A stretch of DNA of 64,000 nt from Deltaproteobacteria bacterium (GCA_018657625.1 JABHWU010000096.1:46836-110835); one strand, 5' to 3'; shown: positions 37,342-47,565, counted from the first letter of the stretch. Made by a program: numbers and translations. The notes: generated by a model not told the origin, from the sequence alone.

Positions 37342-37443
37342 TTAGTTTAAATTTAAGGATTTCATATAAGTTGTTTCATAGTTAATACCGACAATATTTA
37401 ATACTTCTTTTTCGAAATTTGCAGCATTAATTTGAACGGTCAT
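37342..37443 (-). pseudogene. thioredoxin N-terminal stub
   Basis: A 33-codon frame with a strong AGAGGAAA ribosome-binding site starts 'MTVQINAANFEKEVLN', which is how many thioredoxins begin (before the usual PVLVDFWA.WCGPC). It then diverges to 'IVGINYETTYMKSLNLN' and stops, so the active site is absent. It lies 28 bp upstream of the TsoY-like gene. Most likely it is the remains of an intact trxA; a genuine short peptide cannot be excluded. Confidence 0.4.
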
Positions 37444-37847
37444 CTTTTCCTCTAAAAAAAAGTGATTTGAATTTTAAATAATGTTTGTTCGAAGATAACC
37501 CTTAATATAGCATATGCCGTGCCTAAATTTCATCTATCTGATATTAAAGTCTAATGATAATTTTCATCATTTCTCGGAGTCAACAAAACGTTGCAGAACT
37601 CAAGACAGTTTGTTTCGTATGCAACATTATTTTTCTTGAAATCTTATTAAAAAATGTGCCTTTTTATGTAATAAAACAAAATAATGAATCATTTTCCTTT
37701 AAAATAAAAAAGTTTAATCTGAAGTACTTGAATTCAATCAGCCATTCAGATATTGTATGACTGAATGGTTTATTTAGGGCATCGTTCCGCAGTAGAGATG
37801 CGATTAGAGAAAGGTTTTTTTATAAATTTTTGACTTGGAGCATTAAT
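37444..37847. promoter_or_regulatory. divergent intergenic region
   Basis: About 400 bp between the thioredoxin stub (minus) and the kinase-cassette gene at 37848 (plus). A 68-codon plus-strand frame at 37554-37760 is lysine- and phenylalanine-rich without a ribosome-binding site, and I do not call it a gene. Promoters for both directions should be here. Confidence 0.3.
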
Positions 37848-38378
37848 ATGAATACGGTACTAACCCAATTGCCTACTAGAATTCAAGATCACATCAAAAA
37901 CATTGCGTCTACTTCCGGACTTGAGGATACTGAAGCATCATATGAAAAGATCGCTAAAGGATGGCTGGACAAAGAAAAATCATTTTTAGAGACCATTACT
38001 CAAAAAGGGTTAAGGGAAGAGGTTCAGTTACCTTTAGATGATTCAAGGGGTGGAATAGCATTAACCTATTCAGGTTCATTAATTCTGGTCGGTCCCTTAA
38101 AAGATGGTTATCGTAAAGCAGCCTATTATAGTATCGGTCTTCGAAAAGATGTGCCCGATTCATTGAAAAACGACAGCTCACAACTGGAACAGGATATACT
38201 AATTGATCAGTCCATCGTTTTTTTAAAAGGTCCTATAAAAAAAACCTCCCCCATTTACAAATTTGCTGTTTGTGAAGAATTGATTGCCATAGCAGAACAG
38301 GAAGAAATTATATCTGAAGCGACAATCATCATTACCAATGATTTTATTGATATCAATAAGGCCATTATACCTGTTTAA
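37848..38378 (+). CDS. hypothetical protein heading the kinase cassette
   Basis: The 176-aa protein starts at ATG 37848 with GGAG nearby; an upstream in-frame TTG is less likely. It has no signal peptide. It has a helical N-terminus and a beta-rich middle, 'SRGGIALTYSGSLILVGPLK'. I do not recognise the family. It lies 21 bp upstream of the Ser/Thr kinase gene, so it is probably co-transcribed and may be a substrate or regulator of the kinase, which is inference. Confidence 0.6.
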   Translation: MNTVLTQLPTRIQDHIKNIASTSGLEDTEASYEKIAKGWLDKEKSFLETITQKGLREEVQLPLDDSRGGIALTYSGSLILVGPLKDGYRKAAYYSIGLRKDVPDSLKNDSSQLEQDILIDQSIVFLKGPIKKTSPIYKFAVCEELIAIAEQEEIISEATIIITNDFIDINKAIIPV

Positions 38379-38399
38379 ACTAATCAGAATATTGAAAAA

Positions 38400-40352
38400 A
38401 TGCCTTCTATTCCTGCGAAGATTGGTAAATATCCCGTCATTAAACTGATTGCAAAGGGCGGCATGGGTGCTGTTTACAAAGCAAAGCATCCGACATTACA
38501 ACGTGAAGTGATTATCAAAAAATTGACTCTGGTTGGGAACCGGTCTTTTGCGGAGCGTTTTAAACGTGAAGCACGCTTTATGATGGATTTTAGAAATGAA
38601 AATATCGTTCAGGTTTATGATCATTTTAAAGAAGGTACTTTTTATTATATCGTCATGGAGTATGTGGACGGCATTACTCTGGAAGCTTTGATTGAGCGTG
38701 AACGATATTTACCTAAACTAATTGCGTCGATGATATTTTTTGAAGTATGTCGAGCTTTAAAGCACGCCCATGATCACAATATTCTCCACCGCGATATTAA
38801 GCCAGCCAATATTTTAATCTCAAAAGAAGGGGTTGTAAAATTAGTTGATTTTGGTGTCTCAACTTCTTTAGAAGACAATGAAGATGATGGATTAACCCAG
38901 GCCGGAATGACAATCGGGACGCCATCCTACCTGGCTCCGGAACAAATTGAAAATGCTAAAAATAAAGATCTGCGATCTGATATTTATTCAATGGGTGTCC
39001 TCTTATATGAAATGACTACCGGTAAAAAACCATATCCGGGTGGTTTTTCCCCTGACCTGGTGAACAGAATTAAGAAAGGGAAATACACGCCAGCCCGAAA
39101 AGTAAATCCGGAAATCAATTGGAAGTTCAATCGCCTGATTCAAAAAGCGATGCACTTTAAACTTCAAAAACGTTTTCAAAATATTGATCAAATAATATTA
39201 AAACTAACACCACACCTTAAAAAGAATATCACCTATACTGAAATCAAAGGCCTTATTCAAAATTATGTTGATCACTCTGAACAGGCAATTTCCGATCCAA
39301 AAGAAAAACCAGGATATCAAAAAATTCTCGCCTTAACCGGCACACTTTTTATTTTATTATTAACTGCTAGTAGTGTTCTTTATTTTTCAGGAGCCTATAA
39401 GGAGTATTATTATCAATATTTTCTCGATCATAAAATTGGTGTTTTTAGTGTAAACATAAGTATGCCGGTGAGCTATAAAAAACCGAATGAAGTTTTTATA
39501 AGACCAACTTTATTTGTAGAACAGGCCGGTAGATTAGAAAGATGTCAACCACCGGATTTCAATTTCAAACTTAAGAAAATAGACCTTGGTATAAAGCGTC
39601 AGAATTTTGAATCAGATCGGATCTATTTACCAATCGGGAACTATTCTTTAATATTATATGCTGAAAATAACCAGTTTAGAGAAAATTTCTACTTAAACTC
39701 GATTAACAGTTCTGATTCAAATAAACATGGTAGCGGTCAACGCATCGAATTTTCAAGCAAGATGACGATTAAGGCTCAACCATTAAAATTCAACTTCAAA
39801 ATATACGACATTCAAACCGGAACAGATTTATCGAAACAAACCCAGGTTTCCATTTTATTTAAGAATAAATGGATCAAATGGCCGGAATATCAATCAAAAG
39901 CACGTAAAACCCGAATATTTGTTTCCGGTAAACGTTATCGGTTTCGGTTTCAATTAAAAAAATATTTCACTGAAAAATATTTTGCAACCATTCGCCCTGA
40001 GCAAATTGAGTTCAACCTTACTGTAAAAATGACCCCAAAACCAGGTTCGTTGTTTATCAAAACTAAAGAACCTGATATTTCATTGCTCATCAATCAATCA
40101 GAAAATTACACCACTGGTGGCAAAGAACGACATTTAATTGAAATACCTAAAATAACAGAAAAATATCTGGAGCTTAATTTATTTCCCGGTAGTATCGACC
40201 TGTCTGTTAAAGAAAATGGAATGATTTTGACTGCAAAACCCACTGAAAAAAAAGTGGAGCTACATTCTATGGAGAAAATATATCTTCAGATTTCAAAAGA
40301 TCAGGATCAAAACCAAATGAGTATTGAACTGATCCAACAAAAGGAGCCATAG
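38400..40352 (+). CDS. membrane Ser/Thr protein kinase (Hanks type)
   Basis: The 650-aa protein has an N-terminal cytoplasmic kinase domain (about 10-270): glycine loop 'IAKGGMGAVYKAKH', catalytic lysine near K40, 'HRDIKPANILIS' (130-141), DFG (150-152) and 'GTPSYLAPEQIE'. One membrane helix (about 309-331, 'ILALTGTLFILLLTASSVLYF') follows, then about 320 residues of beta-rich extracytoplasmic sequence without PASTA repeats. It overlaps the next gene, encoding an FHA domain that could read its phosphothreonines. Confidence 0.95.
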   Translation: MPSIPAKIGKYPVIKLIAKGGMGAVYKAKHPTLQREVIIKKLTLVGNRSFAERFKREARFMMDFRNENIVQVYDHFKEGTFYYIVMEYVDGITLEALIERERYLPKLIASMIFFEVCRALKHAHDHNILHRDIKPANILISKEGVVKLVDFGVSTSLEDNEDDGLTQAGMTIGTPSYLAPEQIENAKNKDLRSDIYSMGVLLYEMTTGKKPYPGGFSPDLVNRIKKGKYTPARKVNPEINWKFNRLIQKAMHFKLQKRFQNIDQIILKLTPHLKKNITYTEIKGLIQNYVDHSEQAISDPKEKPGYQKILALTGTLFILLLTASSVLYFSGAYKEYYYQYFLDHKIGVFSVNISMPVSYKKPNEVFIRPTLFVEQAGRLERCQPPDFNFKLKKIDLGIKRQNFESDRIYLPIGNYSLILYAENNQFRENFYLNSINSSDSNKHGSGQRIEFSSKMTIKAQPLKFNFKIYDIQTGTDLSKQTQVSILFKNKWIKWPEYQSKARKTRIFVSGKRYRFRFQLKKYFTEKYFATIRPEQIEFNLTVKMTPKPGSLFIKTKEPDISLLINQSENYTTGGKERHLIEIPKITEKYLELNLFPGSIDLSVKENGMILTAKPTEKKVELHSMEKIYLQISKDQDQNQMSIELIQQKEP

Positions 40353-41239
40353 TGTCTACGTTTTTACGAAAACTGATATTTGTTTTAATAGGCCTTCTGG
40401 CTGGCCTGGCAGCCTGGCCGGTAACAGAAATAATTCTATATTTTCAGACTCTATTTTCCTCCTATCTGATATTCAGTGTTATTCAGGGTGTTTGTGTTGG
40501 TGGTGTAATGGGGGGCTTTTTTGGTAGTATTGAATCCATTACACTTTCAAAACGGGGTAGTATTATACCTTCCGTATTTATGGGCGCTGTCATTGGAATC
40601 TTCGGTGGTTTAATCGGTTTTTTATTGGGGCAGGGGGTTCTGACACTGGTGATGGAGTATTCCTTATCCAATCAGATATTTATTAATTATGGCATTCCAA
40701 TATCCAGAATAACTGGATGGACCTGTTTAGGGCTTTTTATTGGTTCAGTGGAAGGTATTCGTTCCATGTCATGGATCAAAATTAAGGTTGGAATAACGGG
40801 AGGTTTAATTGGAGGTTTGTTAGGTGGATTATCTTTAGAATTTCTGCGGCTGCTTATTCCTGAAATAATGTATGCACGACTCGTTGGATTGCTGATAATG
40901 GGTTCTCTGATTGGGTTGTTCTACAGTCTCATCGAACATCGATACTCTATTGGTGTATTAAAACTATTGAACGGAAAATTAAAAAATAAGGAGTTCCTGA
41001 TTGTTAACAAACTAATCAAAATCGGATCTTCAGACCACTCGGATATTCAACTGAAAGATTATACGGGCATCGCTGATTTTCATGCTGAAATTCACATTCG
41101 GGAAAATAAAATACTGATTGCTAATTCGGATTCAAAGAATCCGGTCATCGTTAATGAATATCGTATCAAAGAACATCTATTAAAATACGAAGATATCGTA
41201 CATATTGGAACAGCTAAGTTGTTGTTTTTATATAAATAG
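40352..41239 (+). CDS. polytopic membrane protein with C-terminal FHA-like domain
   Basis: The gene starts at GTG 40352 on the last base of the kinase stop codon. Residues 1-200 contain about six glycine-rich membrane helices ('GGVMGGFFGS', 'GGLIGFLLGQGVLTLV', 'GGLIGGLLGGLSLEFL'). The C-terminal 85 residues look like an FHA domain: 'IKIGSSDHSDIQLKDYTGIA' with 'DFHAEIHI' and 'IVNEYRIKE'. FHA domains bind phosphothreonine, so it is a candidate partner or substrate of the adjacent kinase. Confidence 0.85.
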   Translation: MSTFLRKLIFVLIGLLAGLAAWPVTEIILYFQTLFSSYLIFSVIQGVCVGGVMGGFFGSIESITLSKRGSIIPSVFMGAVIGIFGGLIGFLLGQGVLTLVMEYSLSNQIFINYGIPISRITGWTCLGLFIGSVEGIRSMSWIKIKVGITGGLIGGLLGGLSLEFLRLLIPEIMYARLVGLLIMGSLIGLFYSLIEHRYSIGVLKLLNGKLKNKEFLIVNKLIKIGSSDHSDIQLKDYTGIADFHAEIHIRENKILIANSDSKNPVIVNEYRIKEHLLKYEDIVHIGTAKLLFLYK

Positions 41240-41247
41240 GAGAGAAT

Positions 41248-42669
41248 ATGAAAATTAAAATACTATTGCTGGTCCTGTCAGGGTTTTTATATTATGGAAC
41301 GGGTTTCAGTTCCTCCTTGAGGATCACCCAGATTGATTCCAGTGACTTGCTGTTGAATCAAAATATAGTGTTATACCTGGGTTTAATGGATGCTCAAGGC
41401 GGGGCAATTAAAAACTTAAATCAATTAAATTTTTTAATATATGAATCATCAAATAAAAAGGATTATCGACAAATTAAACAATTTGAAAGTTTTCAAACGA
41501 ACTCTAATATCAGTAACGGGGTCAACTTTCTATTATTAATCGATAATTCCGGTAGCATGTACCAAACAATAGATGGGAAAAAAGCTCACAATAAGTCTTA
41601 TCGGCGAATTTCCATTGCCCGATCAGCTGTTAAATCGTTTTTAAACAATATCTCCAGCGCAAATGATAAAGTCGGATTAGCTGCGTATAATACCAACTAC
41701 GATGCTATCTCAGAATTAACAACAGACAGAGCTGCCATAGAAGCTTACCTGGATAACATTAGGATGCCAAAATATAAAAATGAATTTTATTCTGAAATTT
41801 ATGGTAGTCTTACTATGGCAATGGAGGCCTTTAAAGCAATCAGAGGACGCAAAGTCATTATCATTCTATCCGATGGTGAAAATATTTCTCTTTTTGAAAA
41901 AACAGGTCAGCCCCACCGGATTTTTAAGAAAAAAGTGATTCAATATCAAGAACCACTGAAAAAATTGCAAAAACAAGGTATTTCGTTATATGTTATCAAT
42001 TTCGGGAAAAAAGGGGATAAAAAAGACAAACACTTAATTAAAATTGCAACTCAATCAGGTGGCACGACATTTGATGCACATAATCCAGAGGATTTAAAAA
42101 AGGTCTATTTCTCAATTGTTAAACAAATTGAAAAAGAGTACCAAATTACCTATAAAGCTTCCATGGAGCCATCTGAAAAAAAATATGTAAAGGTGGTATA
42201 TACCGGTAAAAAAGAACGATTAAGTAATGAACGATTTTACTTCACAGGTACTGTATTTGGGCAACCCGTTCAGGAATTAAAAACAGAAATATTTGCAGCT
42301 TTTATTATTGCAATAATACTATTAGTTTTTTTATCCCTGATTCGTTTTGAAAAACAGCGTAAAAAACCATCATTGGAAATTCTCAATAAAGGTAATGCAA
42401 ATGTCTCCACTCAGATTTTGACATTGGGACAGGACAAAATAAATGTTGGTAGTGGCGGAAATGCAAATATCACTATTGCCGGCATCCCTTCAATACAAGA
42501 TAACCATGCAACCTTGTTTTATGACAAAGCAGAAGATCACTATCAATTAATTGGCAATGGAAAACTAACCGTCAATAATCAGGCCATCGCAACCAAAATA
42601 CTGGAATCCGGTGATTTAATAAATATTGATGGTGTGACCATGGTTTTTGATGAAGGGCAAAAAAAATAA
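41248..42669 (+). CDS. VWA-domain protein with membrane helix and FHA-like end
   Basis: The 473-aa protein has a signal peptide and a von Willebrand factor A domain (about 90-300) with the MIDAS motif DNSGS (99-103) and 'IILSDGENISLF'. A membrane helix (about 348-368) is followed by a C-terminal FHA-like module, 'LTLGQDKINVGSGGNANITI' and 'SIQDNHATLFYD'. A GGAGAG ribosome-binding site precedes the ATG. The topology puts VWA outside and FHA inside, so it could transmit an envelope state to the kinase system. Confidence 0.87.
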   Translation: MKIKILLLVLSGFLYYGTGFSSSLRITQIDSSDLLLNQNIVLYLGLMDAQGGAIKNLNQLNFLIYESSNKKDYRQIKQFESFQTNSNISNGVNFLLLIDNSGSMYQTIDGKKAHNKSYRRISIARSAVKSFLNNISSANDKVGLAAYNTNYDAISELTTDRAAIEAYLDNIRMPKYKNEFYSEIYGSLTMAMEAFKAIRGRKVIIILSDGENISLFEKTGQPHRIFKKKVIQYQEPLKKLQKQGISLYVINFGKKGDKKDKHLIKIATQSGGTTFDAHNPEDLKKVYFSIVKQIEKEYQITYKASMEPSEKKYVKVVYTGKKERLSNERFYFTGTVFGQPVQELKTEIFAAFIIAIILLVFLSLIRFEKQRKKPSLEILNKGNANVSTQILTLGQDKINVGSGGNANITIAGIPSIQDNHATLFYDKAEDHYQLIGNGKLTVNNQAIATKILESGDLINIDGVTMVFDEGQKK

Positions 42670-43807
42670 AACAACAAACCCATTTTCTATGAATTTCTCA
42701 TTTAAAAGATATAAAACAGTAAAAAAGTATTACCTCTATTATATCCAGGAAGGTGTTTTCGGTCTCCAGATCATTAAAGCTATCTTTATTTCTATTCTTT
42801 TAAATTTGCTATTTGGAAGTTTATTTTATCTGGTAGAAAGTAATTACCAGGATGACCTTACACTCACTGATTCAATCTGGTGGGCGATGGTTACCATGAC
42901 AACAGTTGGATATGGCGATTTTGCACCTGTCACCTTTATTGGCAGATTTATTATTTCTTACTTATGTATGATTCTTGGCATTGGCATTATCGGTTATCTG
43001 GTTGGATTTATTGCCGAACATATTCTACAAATTATTTCAAAGACAAAACGGGGGCTTATGAAAATTCTGGATGAAGACCATATTATTATTTGCAATTTTC
43101 CAGGAGAGAATAAAGTTAACGAAATTATCAACGAGTTAAGGGCATTTTCTGATCATAAAAATACTATTTTTGTCATTGTTGATGACCAACTGGAACAATT
43201 ACCCGACTCACTTCAGAAAAAGCATATTTTATTTGTGAAAGGAACTCCCTCAGATGAAGATGTTTTACTTCAGGCAAATATATTGCGATCAATTGGCGTA
43301 ATTATACTTGCCGGAAAAGGAGAAAGACAAAATTCTGATGAAAGATCTTTCACCATCGGTTCAATTGTAGAAATAATGGAAAACAAATACCAAACTCCGA
43401 TTAAATCAGTGGTAGAAGTGGTCAGTAGAAAAAACTTTAAATTAATGGAACAATCCAATGTTGATGGGATGATCTCAGATGATGGAATTACCGGTCGATT
43501 ATTGATACAGGAATTCCTGAATCCAGGAATTTATAAGGTCATTCAGCAATTAATCAGTAATAGCCTGGGGAGTCAATTTTATATTGTTGATACTAATTTG
43601 GTGGATTATCGCTTTGTAGACATTCAAATTGAAATTATCAAACACCCCTCCAATCTCCAGGCCATTGGCTTAATTAATCAAGGTAGAATTATTTTAAATC
43701 CACCGAAAGATCAGCATATTGTCAAAGGAGATCAACTAATTTTACTTGCGGATCAACCCCAGGATTTTAATATTATTGAACAGGAACTGATTAACAATAA
43801 GTCATAG
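42650..43807 (+). CDS. potassium channel with RCK/TrkA-N domain
   Basis: The 385-aa protein has two membrane helices and the selectivity filter TVGYGD (about 85-90, in 'MVTMTTVGYGDFAPVT'), followed by a cytosolic RCK domain, 'DEDHIIICNFPGENKVNEII', and a C-terminal TrkA-C-like part. Its start at ATG 42650 lies inside the end of the VWA gene; ATG 42689 is an alternative. It looks like a tetrameric ligand-gated K+ channel. Co-location with a kinase/FHA/VWA cassette suggests phosphorylation-linked control, which is inference. Confidence 0.92.
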   Translation: MKGKKNKTTNPFSMNFSFKRYKTVKKYYLYYIQEGVFGLQIIKAIFISILLNLLFGSLFYLVESNYQDDLTLTDSIWWAMVTMTTVGYGDFAPVTFIGRFIISYLCMILGIGIIGYLVGFIAEHILQIISKTKRGLMKILDEDHIIICNFPGENKVNEIINELRAFSDHKNTIFVIVDDQLEQLPDSLQKKHILFVKGTPSDEDVLLQANILRSIGVIILAGKGERQNSDERSFTIGSIVEIMENKYQTPIKSVVEVVSRKNFKLMEQSNVDGMISDDGITGRLLIQEFLNPGIYKVIQQLISNSLGSQFYIVDTNLVDYRFVDIQIEIIKHPSNLQAIGLINQGRIILNPPKDQHIVKGDQLILLADQPQDFNIIEQELINNKS

Positions 43808-43843
43808 TCGTCTGATTCTTTTTTAGCCATCTCATCAGAAAAT

Positions 43844-43864
43844 AATGGTGACGACCATTTTTTT
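43844..43864 (+). terminator. terminator after the K+ channel gene
   Basis: AATGGT (43844-43849), loop GACG, ACCATT (43854-43859), then TTTTT. It lies 37 bp past the stop codon and would close the kinase cassette operon. Confidence 0.75.
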
Positions 43865-44099
43865 ATATGCAATAAAGTCCAATAATTTACTATTGCAATT
43901 TTCAATTGAATTTCCCTTTCATATAGTTGAATGGAGTTGAAAACCTGTTTAGTGAAGTCGAACGGTGAGCCAAGAACAAAGGATTCAGGAAACAAAATTT
44001 TTGCAACAAAAGTATGACGGTTATGTCGGTGAATAGAGATGAATAGACGCAACGATAAAATATCAGATATGGTTAAAACAGACCAAAACTGGAAGCGAT

Positions 44100-45305
44100 A
44101 TGAAATGGGTGAAAATAGAAAAAGACTATAAAGTTCCAATAAAATCATGGTGTGAAACAATAGAGGATGGGGCATTAGGCCAGGCTATTAATTTGGCAAA
44201 ACATCCTGTCGTTTATCACCATGTGTCATTAATGCCGGATTGCCATTTAGGTTATGGAATGCCGATTGGTGGTGTCATCGCCTGCGAAAATGCTATCATC
44301 CCTAACGCTGTAGGCGTTGATATCGGTTGCGGAATGGGCGTTATTCAAACCAATATGATCAGGCAAACCATCAACCAGGGTCAGTTGCAAAAACTCGTCG
44401 TTAAGATAAAAAAAATGATCCCATGTGGTGAAGGAAAAGCCCATCAACAGAAACAGACCTGGGATGGTTTTTCTGAAAACCTAACAGATTACCAGGATCG
44501 AAAATGGATGACGGAACATGTAAAAAAACTAGCAAATCGTAATCTGGGAACGCTTGGTGGCGGCAATCATTTTATTGAAATTCAATCTGACGAAAATGGA
44601 TTAATCTGGTTAATGATCCATACCGGTTCCAGACACTTAGGAAATGTTATCGCAAAATATTATAATGACATTGCAAAGCAAATAAATGTTAAGATGAATG
44701 CTTCAATTCCAAATAATGATTTGGCATTTTTACCACTACCATCCACTGAAGGTGACAACTATATTCAGGATATGAACCTGGCCTTAAAATATGCCAAAGA
44801 AAATCGTCGACGAATAATGAATCAATTTGTTTCTGCTTTTAGATCTATATTTCCAAATACCAGTATTGAACCTGCTATTAACATCCATCATAACTACGCA
44901 GCCTTGGAATCCCATTTTAGCAAAAAGGTATGGATCCATCGCAAGGGAGCAACATCCGCCAAAAAAGGCGAAATCGGAATTATCCCGGGGTCTATGGGAA
45001 CACCTTCTTATATCGTAAGAGGTTTGGGCAATGAAGAATCATTTAACTCCTGTTCCCATGGTGCCGGAAGGTTACTGGGAAGAAGAAATGCTTCCCGAAC
45101 CCTAACAGTTAAAGAATGTGATCGCGCCATGAAAGGAATTATATTTGATGATTGGCATAAACTTAAACGCGGCAAAGAAAAAGGCAAACATGACCTGGGA
45201 GAAGCACCCCAGGCCTATAAAAATATTGATAGCGTTATCAACTCTGAACTGGATCTCATTGAACCATTGATAAAACTTACCCCCCTGGCAGTCATCAAAG
45301 GTTAA
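44100..45305 (+). CDS. rtcB: RNA-splicing ligase RtcB
   Basis: RtcB joins RNA 2',3'-cyclic phosphate ends to 5'-OH ends using GTP and manganese. The 401-aa protein has 'MPDCHLGYGMPIGGVIA', 'VGVDIGCGMGV' with metal-binding Asp and Cys, 'NLGTLGGGNHFIEI', 'MIHTGSRHLG', 'NIHHNYA', and 'SHGAGRLLGR' with the GTP-linked histidine. GGAAG lies just before the ATG. No archease gene or rtcR regulator is adjacent, so it may serve RNA repair. Confidence 0.96.
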   Translation: MKWVKIEKDYKVPIKSWCETIEDGALGQAINLAKHPVVYHHVSLMPDCHLGYGMPIGGVIACENAIIPNAVGVDIGCGMGVIQTNMIRQTINQGQLQKLVVKIKKMIPCGEGKAHQQKQTWDGFSENLTDYQDRKWMTEHVKKLANRNLGTLGGGNHFIEIQSDENGLIWLMIHTGSRHLGNVIAKYYNDIAKQINVKMNASIPNNDLAFLPLPSTEGDNYIQDMNLALKYAKENRRRIMNQFVSAFRSIFPNTSIEPAINIHHNYAALESHFSKKVWIHRKGATSAKKGEIGIIPGSMGTPSYIVRGLGNEESFNSCSHGAGRLLGRRNASRTLTVKECDRAMKGIIFDDWHKLKRGKEKGKHDLGEAPQAYKNIDSVINSELDLIEPLIKLTPLAVIKG

Positions 45306-45314
45306 AGGGTATTT

Positions 45315-46340
45315 TTAAACGTTTGGACATTCTCTTAATCTCTGAGCAGCCTGCTCAGCTGTTATATCTCTTTGGGCTTCAGCTAACATCTCATAGCCAA
45401 CAATAAATTTCTTAACACTTTGGGAACGTAACAACGGTGGATAAAAATGGGCATGTAGCTGCCAATGGTTTGAGTCTTCAAGATTTCCGGGGGCACCATG
45501 CCAGCCCATAGAATAAGGAAATGAAGTATTAAATAGATGATCATAACGGGTTAGAAACTTTTTTAAAATAGCTGCCAATGATTGATCCTCTTCCTGAGTT
45601 AAATCAGGTAATCTGCAAACATGTCTTTTCGGTACTAGCATTGTTTCAAATGGCCAGATAGCCCAATAAGGAACCAACACCACCCAGTTTTCGTTTTCTT
45701 CAATGATTCTTAGTTTCTGCTTCAATTCCAGCTGGATATAATCAACCAGTAGTGGAGAATCATTTTTCTTAAAGTATTCTAACTGTTTTTCATTTTCTTT
45801 GAATGGTTCATTAGGCAAACGATTACTAGCCCAAATCTGGCCATGAGGATGTGGATTTGAACAGCCCATGACCGCACCTTTATTTTCAAAAATCTGCACC
45901 CAGGCATATTTTTGACTTAATTCTCTCATCTGTTCTTTCCATAACTGAACGACATGTCCAATTTCTTCCAGACTCATTTCTGGTAACGTCAAATCGTGCC
46001 GCGGAGAAAAACAGATCACTCGACTGGTTCCTCTAACAGACTCAGAGATAATCAGAGAATCACTATCATTTTTAAATGATGGTGTATTTGGTAATACAGC
46101 GGCAAAATCATTTTCAAAGACAAAAGTATTTTCGTAAGCAGGGTTTATATCCCCTGACGCTCTCTTATTTCCGGAACACAGATAACAATTTGCATCATAT
46201 TCAGGTCTTTTTGTCTTGGTTATTTCTTCCTGCTGCCCTTGCCATGGTCTTTTGGTACGATGGGGCGAAACCAACACCCAATCGCCTGTCAGGGGATTAA
46301 ACCGTCGATGTGGGTGACTATCCAGATTGGATATCTTCAT
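45315..46340 (-). CDS. galT: galactose-1-phosphate uridylyltransferase
   Basis: GalT exchanges UMP between UDP-glucose and galactose-1-phosphate in the Leloir pathway. The 341-aa protein has '[20 protein letters not shown]', zinc cysteines C52/C55 in 'CYLCSGN', and the nucleophile region 'NPHPHGQIW', with H-P-H at 164-166. It lies 46 bp downstream of galK on the same strand, so they form a galK-galT operon. No galE or galM gene is in the window. Confidence 0.96.
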   Translation of the reverse strand: MKISNLDSHPHRRFNPLTGDWVLVSPHRTKRPWQGQQEEITKTKRPEYDANCYLCSGNKRASGDINPAYENTFVFENDFAAVLPNTPSFKNDSDSLIISESVRGTSRVICFSPRHDLTLPEMSLEEIGHVVQLWKEQMRELSQKYAWVQIFENKGAVMGCSNPHPHGQIWASNRLPNEPFKENEKQLEYFKKNDSPLLVDYIQLELKQKLRIIEENENWVVLVPYWAIWPFETMLVPKRHVCRLPDLTQEEDQSLAAILKKFLTRYDHLFNTSFPYSMGWHGAPGNLEDSNHWQLHAHFYPPLLRSQSVKKFIVGYEMLAEAQRDITAEQAAQRLRECPNV

Positions 46341-46386
46341 AGGAATATTTTAATAATGTGATAAAAAAAGCGTTGCCAACAATGGA

Positions 46387-47565
46387 TCAAAATACACATT
46401 CCTTAGCTTCATATCCAATTTTTGTGGAATAAAACTTAGGGGGATAACCAATTTCTTCAGTATAAAGTTTTTCTATTTGTGCTTTAAAAGCAGTACTCTG
46501 CTTTTTGTTTACTAGTGCAATAGCACATCCGCCAAATCCGCCTCCCGTCATTCTAGCACCTAACACTCCCGGTAATCGGATACTATTATTAAACAAGCTA
46601 TCCAACTCAATACCTGTAACCTCAAAATCATTTTTAAGTGACAGATGACTGTCATTCATAAGTTCTCCAAAAGCTTTCAGGTCATTATTTCCCAACGCTT
46701 TATAGGCTTTCAAAACTCTGTTGTTTTCTGTGATAACATGTCGGGTTCTTATCTTTAAGAGATCACTATCGAGCTGTTCAAGCACTTGAGGCAATTGTTC
46801 TATCGTTAAATCACACAAATTTGTTATTTCGAAATGATTTTGTAGAATTTCCAAGGCTTGTTCTGTTTCCTGTCTACGTTCGTTATATTTGGATGCTGCC
46901 AATGTCCTTTTTTTACAACTATCCATAATGATAATCTCATGTTCCCCCAATTCCATATCAACATAGCTGATGTCCAAATTTGAACAATCCATCAGAATAG
47001 CTTTTTTCTCTTTCCCAAGAGCAATAGCAGCTTGATCCATAATTCCGCAATTGACGCCATTAAAGGTATTTTCTGCATGTTGACATAACCATGCCATTTG
47101 TTTTCTATTTTCCAGAGGATCTTTATCTAATTTACATGAATTCAAGGATTCAATGATTAATGCCGTACAGATTTCTAAAGAAGCAGAACTGGATAATCCA
47201 CCACCAGGTATATTTCCGTAGAACAAAATTTCAGCACCTTCCAATGTGGAACACCTGGAAGCATATTCGTTAAAGACCCCCATGGGATAATTTCCCCAAT
47301 CATTTTCCGAAGCATATTTTATCGACTCAACAGAGAAGTCGACCTGTTTATCTCTGAAGGTTGACTTCATTCTAACAATACTATCACCTGTTTTTCTGGC
47401 AATTGCATAGGTAGCCATCTGCAGTGTCGCCGGTAACACTTTACCACCACAATAATCAATGTGCTCACCAATCAAATTGACCCTACCTGGGACAAAAAAA
47501 GCCTTAACCGGAAAATTAGATTTTCCGTAAGTCTCGTAAAATTTTTTTTCTAATTGTTCAAACAT
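46387..47565 (-). CDS. galK: galactokinase
   Basis: GalK phosphorylates galactose. The 392-aa GHMP kinase has 'PGRVNLIGEHIDYCGGKVLP' (about 26-45), the ATP loop 'GNIPGGGLSSSASLEI' and 'GARMTGGGFGGCAIALV'. The start at 47565 lacks a clear Shine-Dalgarno sequence. It is the first gene of the galKT pair. Confidence 0.96.
   Translation of the reverse strand: MFEQLEKKFYETYGKSNFPVKAFFVPGRVNLIGEHIDYCGGKVLPATLQMATYAIARKTGDSIVRMKSTFRDKQVDFSVESIKYASENDWGNYPMGVFNEYASRCSTLEGAEILFYGNIPGGGLSSSASLEICTALIIESLNSCKLDKDPLENRKQMAWLCQHAENTFNGVNCGIMDQAAIALGKEKKAILMDCSNLDISYVDMELGEHEIIIMDSCKKRTLAASKYNERRQETEQALEILQNHFEITNLCDLTIEQLPQVLEQLDSDLLKIRTRHVITENNRVLKAYKALGNNDLKAFGELMNDSHLSLKNDFEVTGIELDSLFNNSIRLPGVLGARMTGGGFGGCAIALVNKKQSTAFKAQIEKLYTEEIGYPPKFYSTKIGYEAKECVF

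Noticed and set aside
37554..37760. 68-codon plus-strand frame
   Set aside because: AT-driven K/F/I/N-rich composition, no ribosome-binding site, no recognisable family.
43900..44099. Repeat-like string near 'GTGAAGTCGAACGGTGAGCC'
   Set aside because: It resembles dispersed repeats in other genomes, but no partner copy or clear palindrome is visible in this window.
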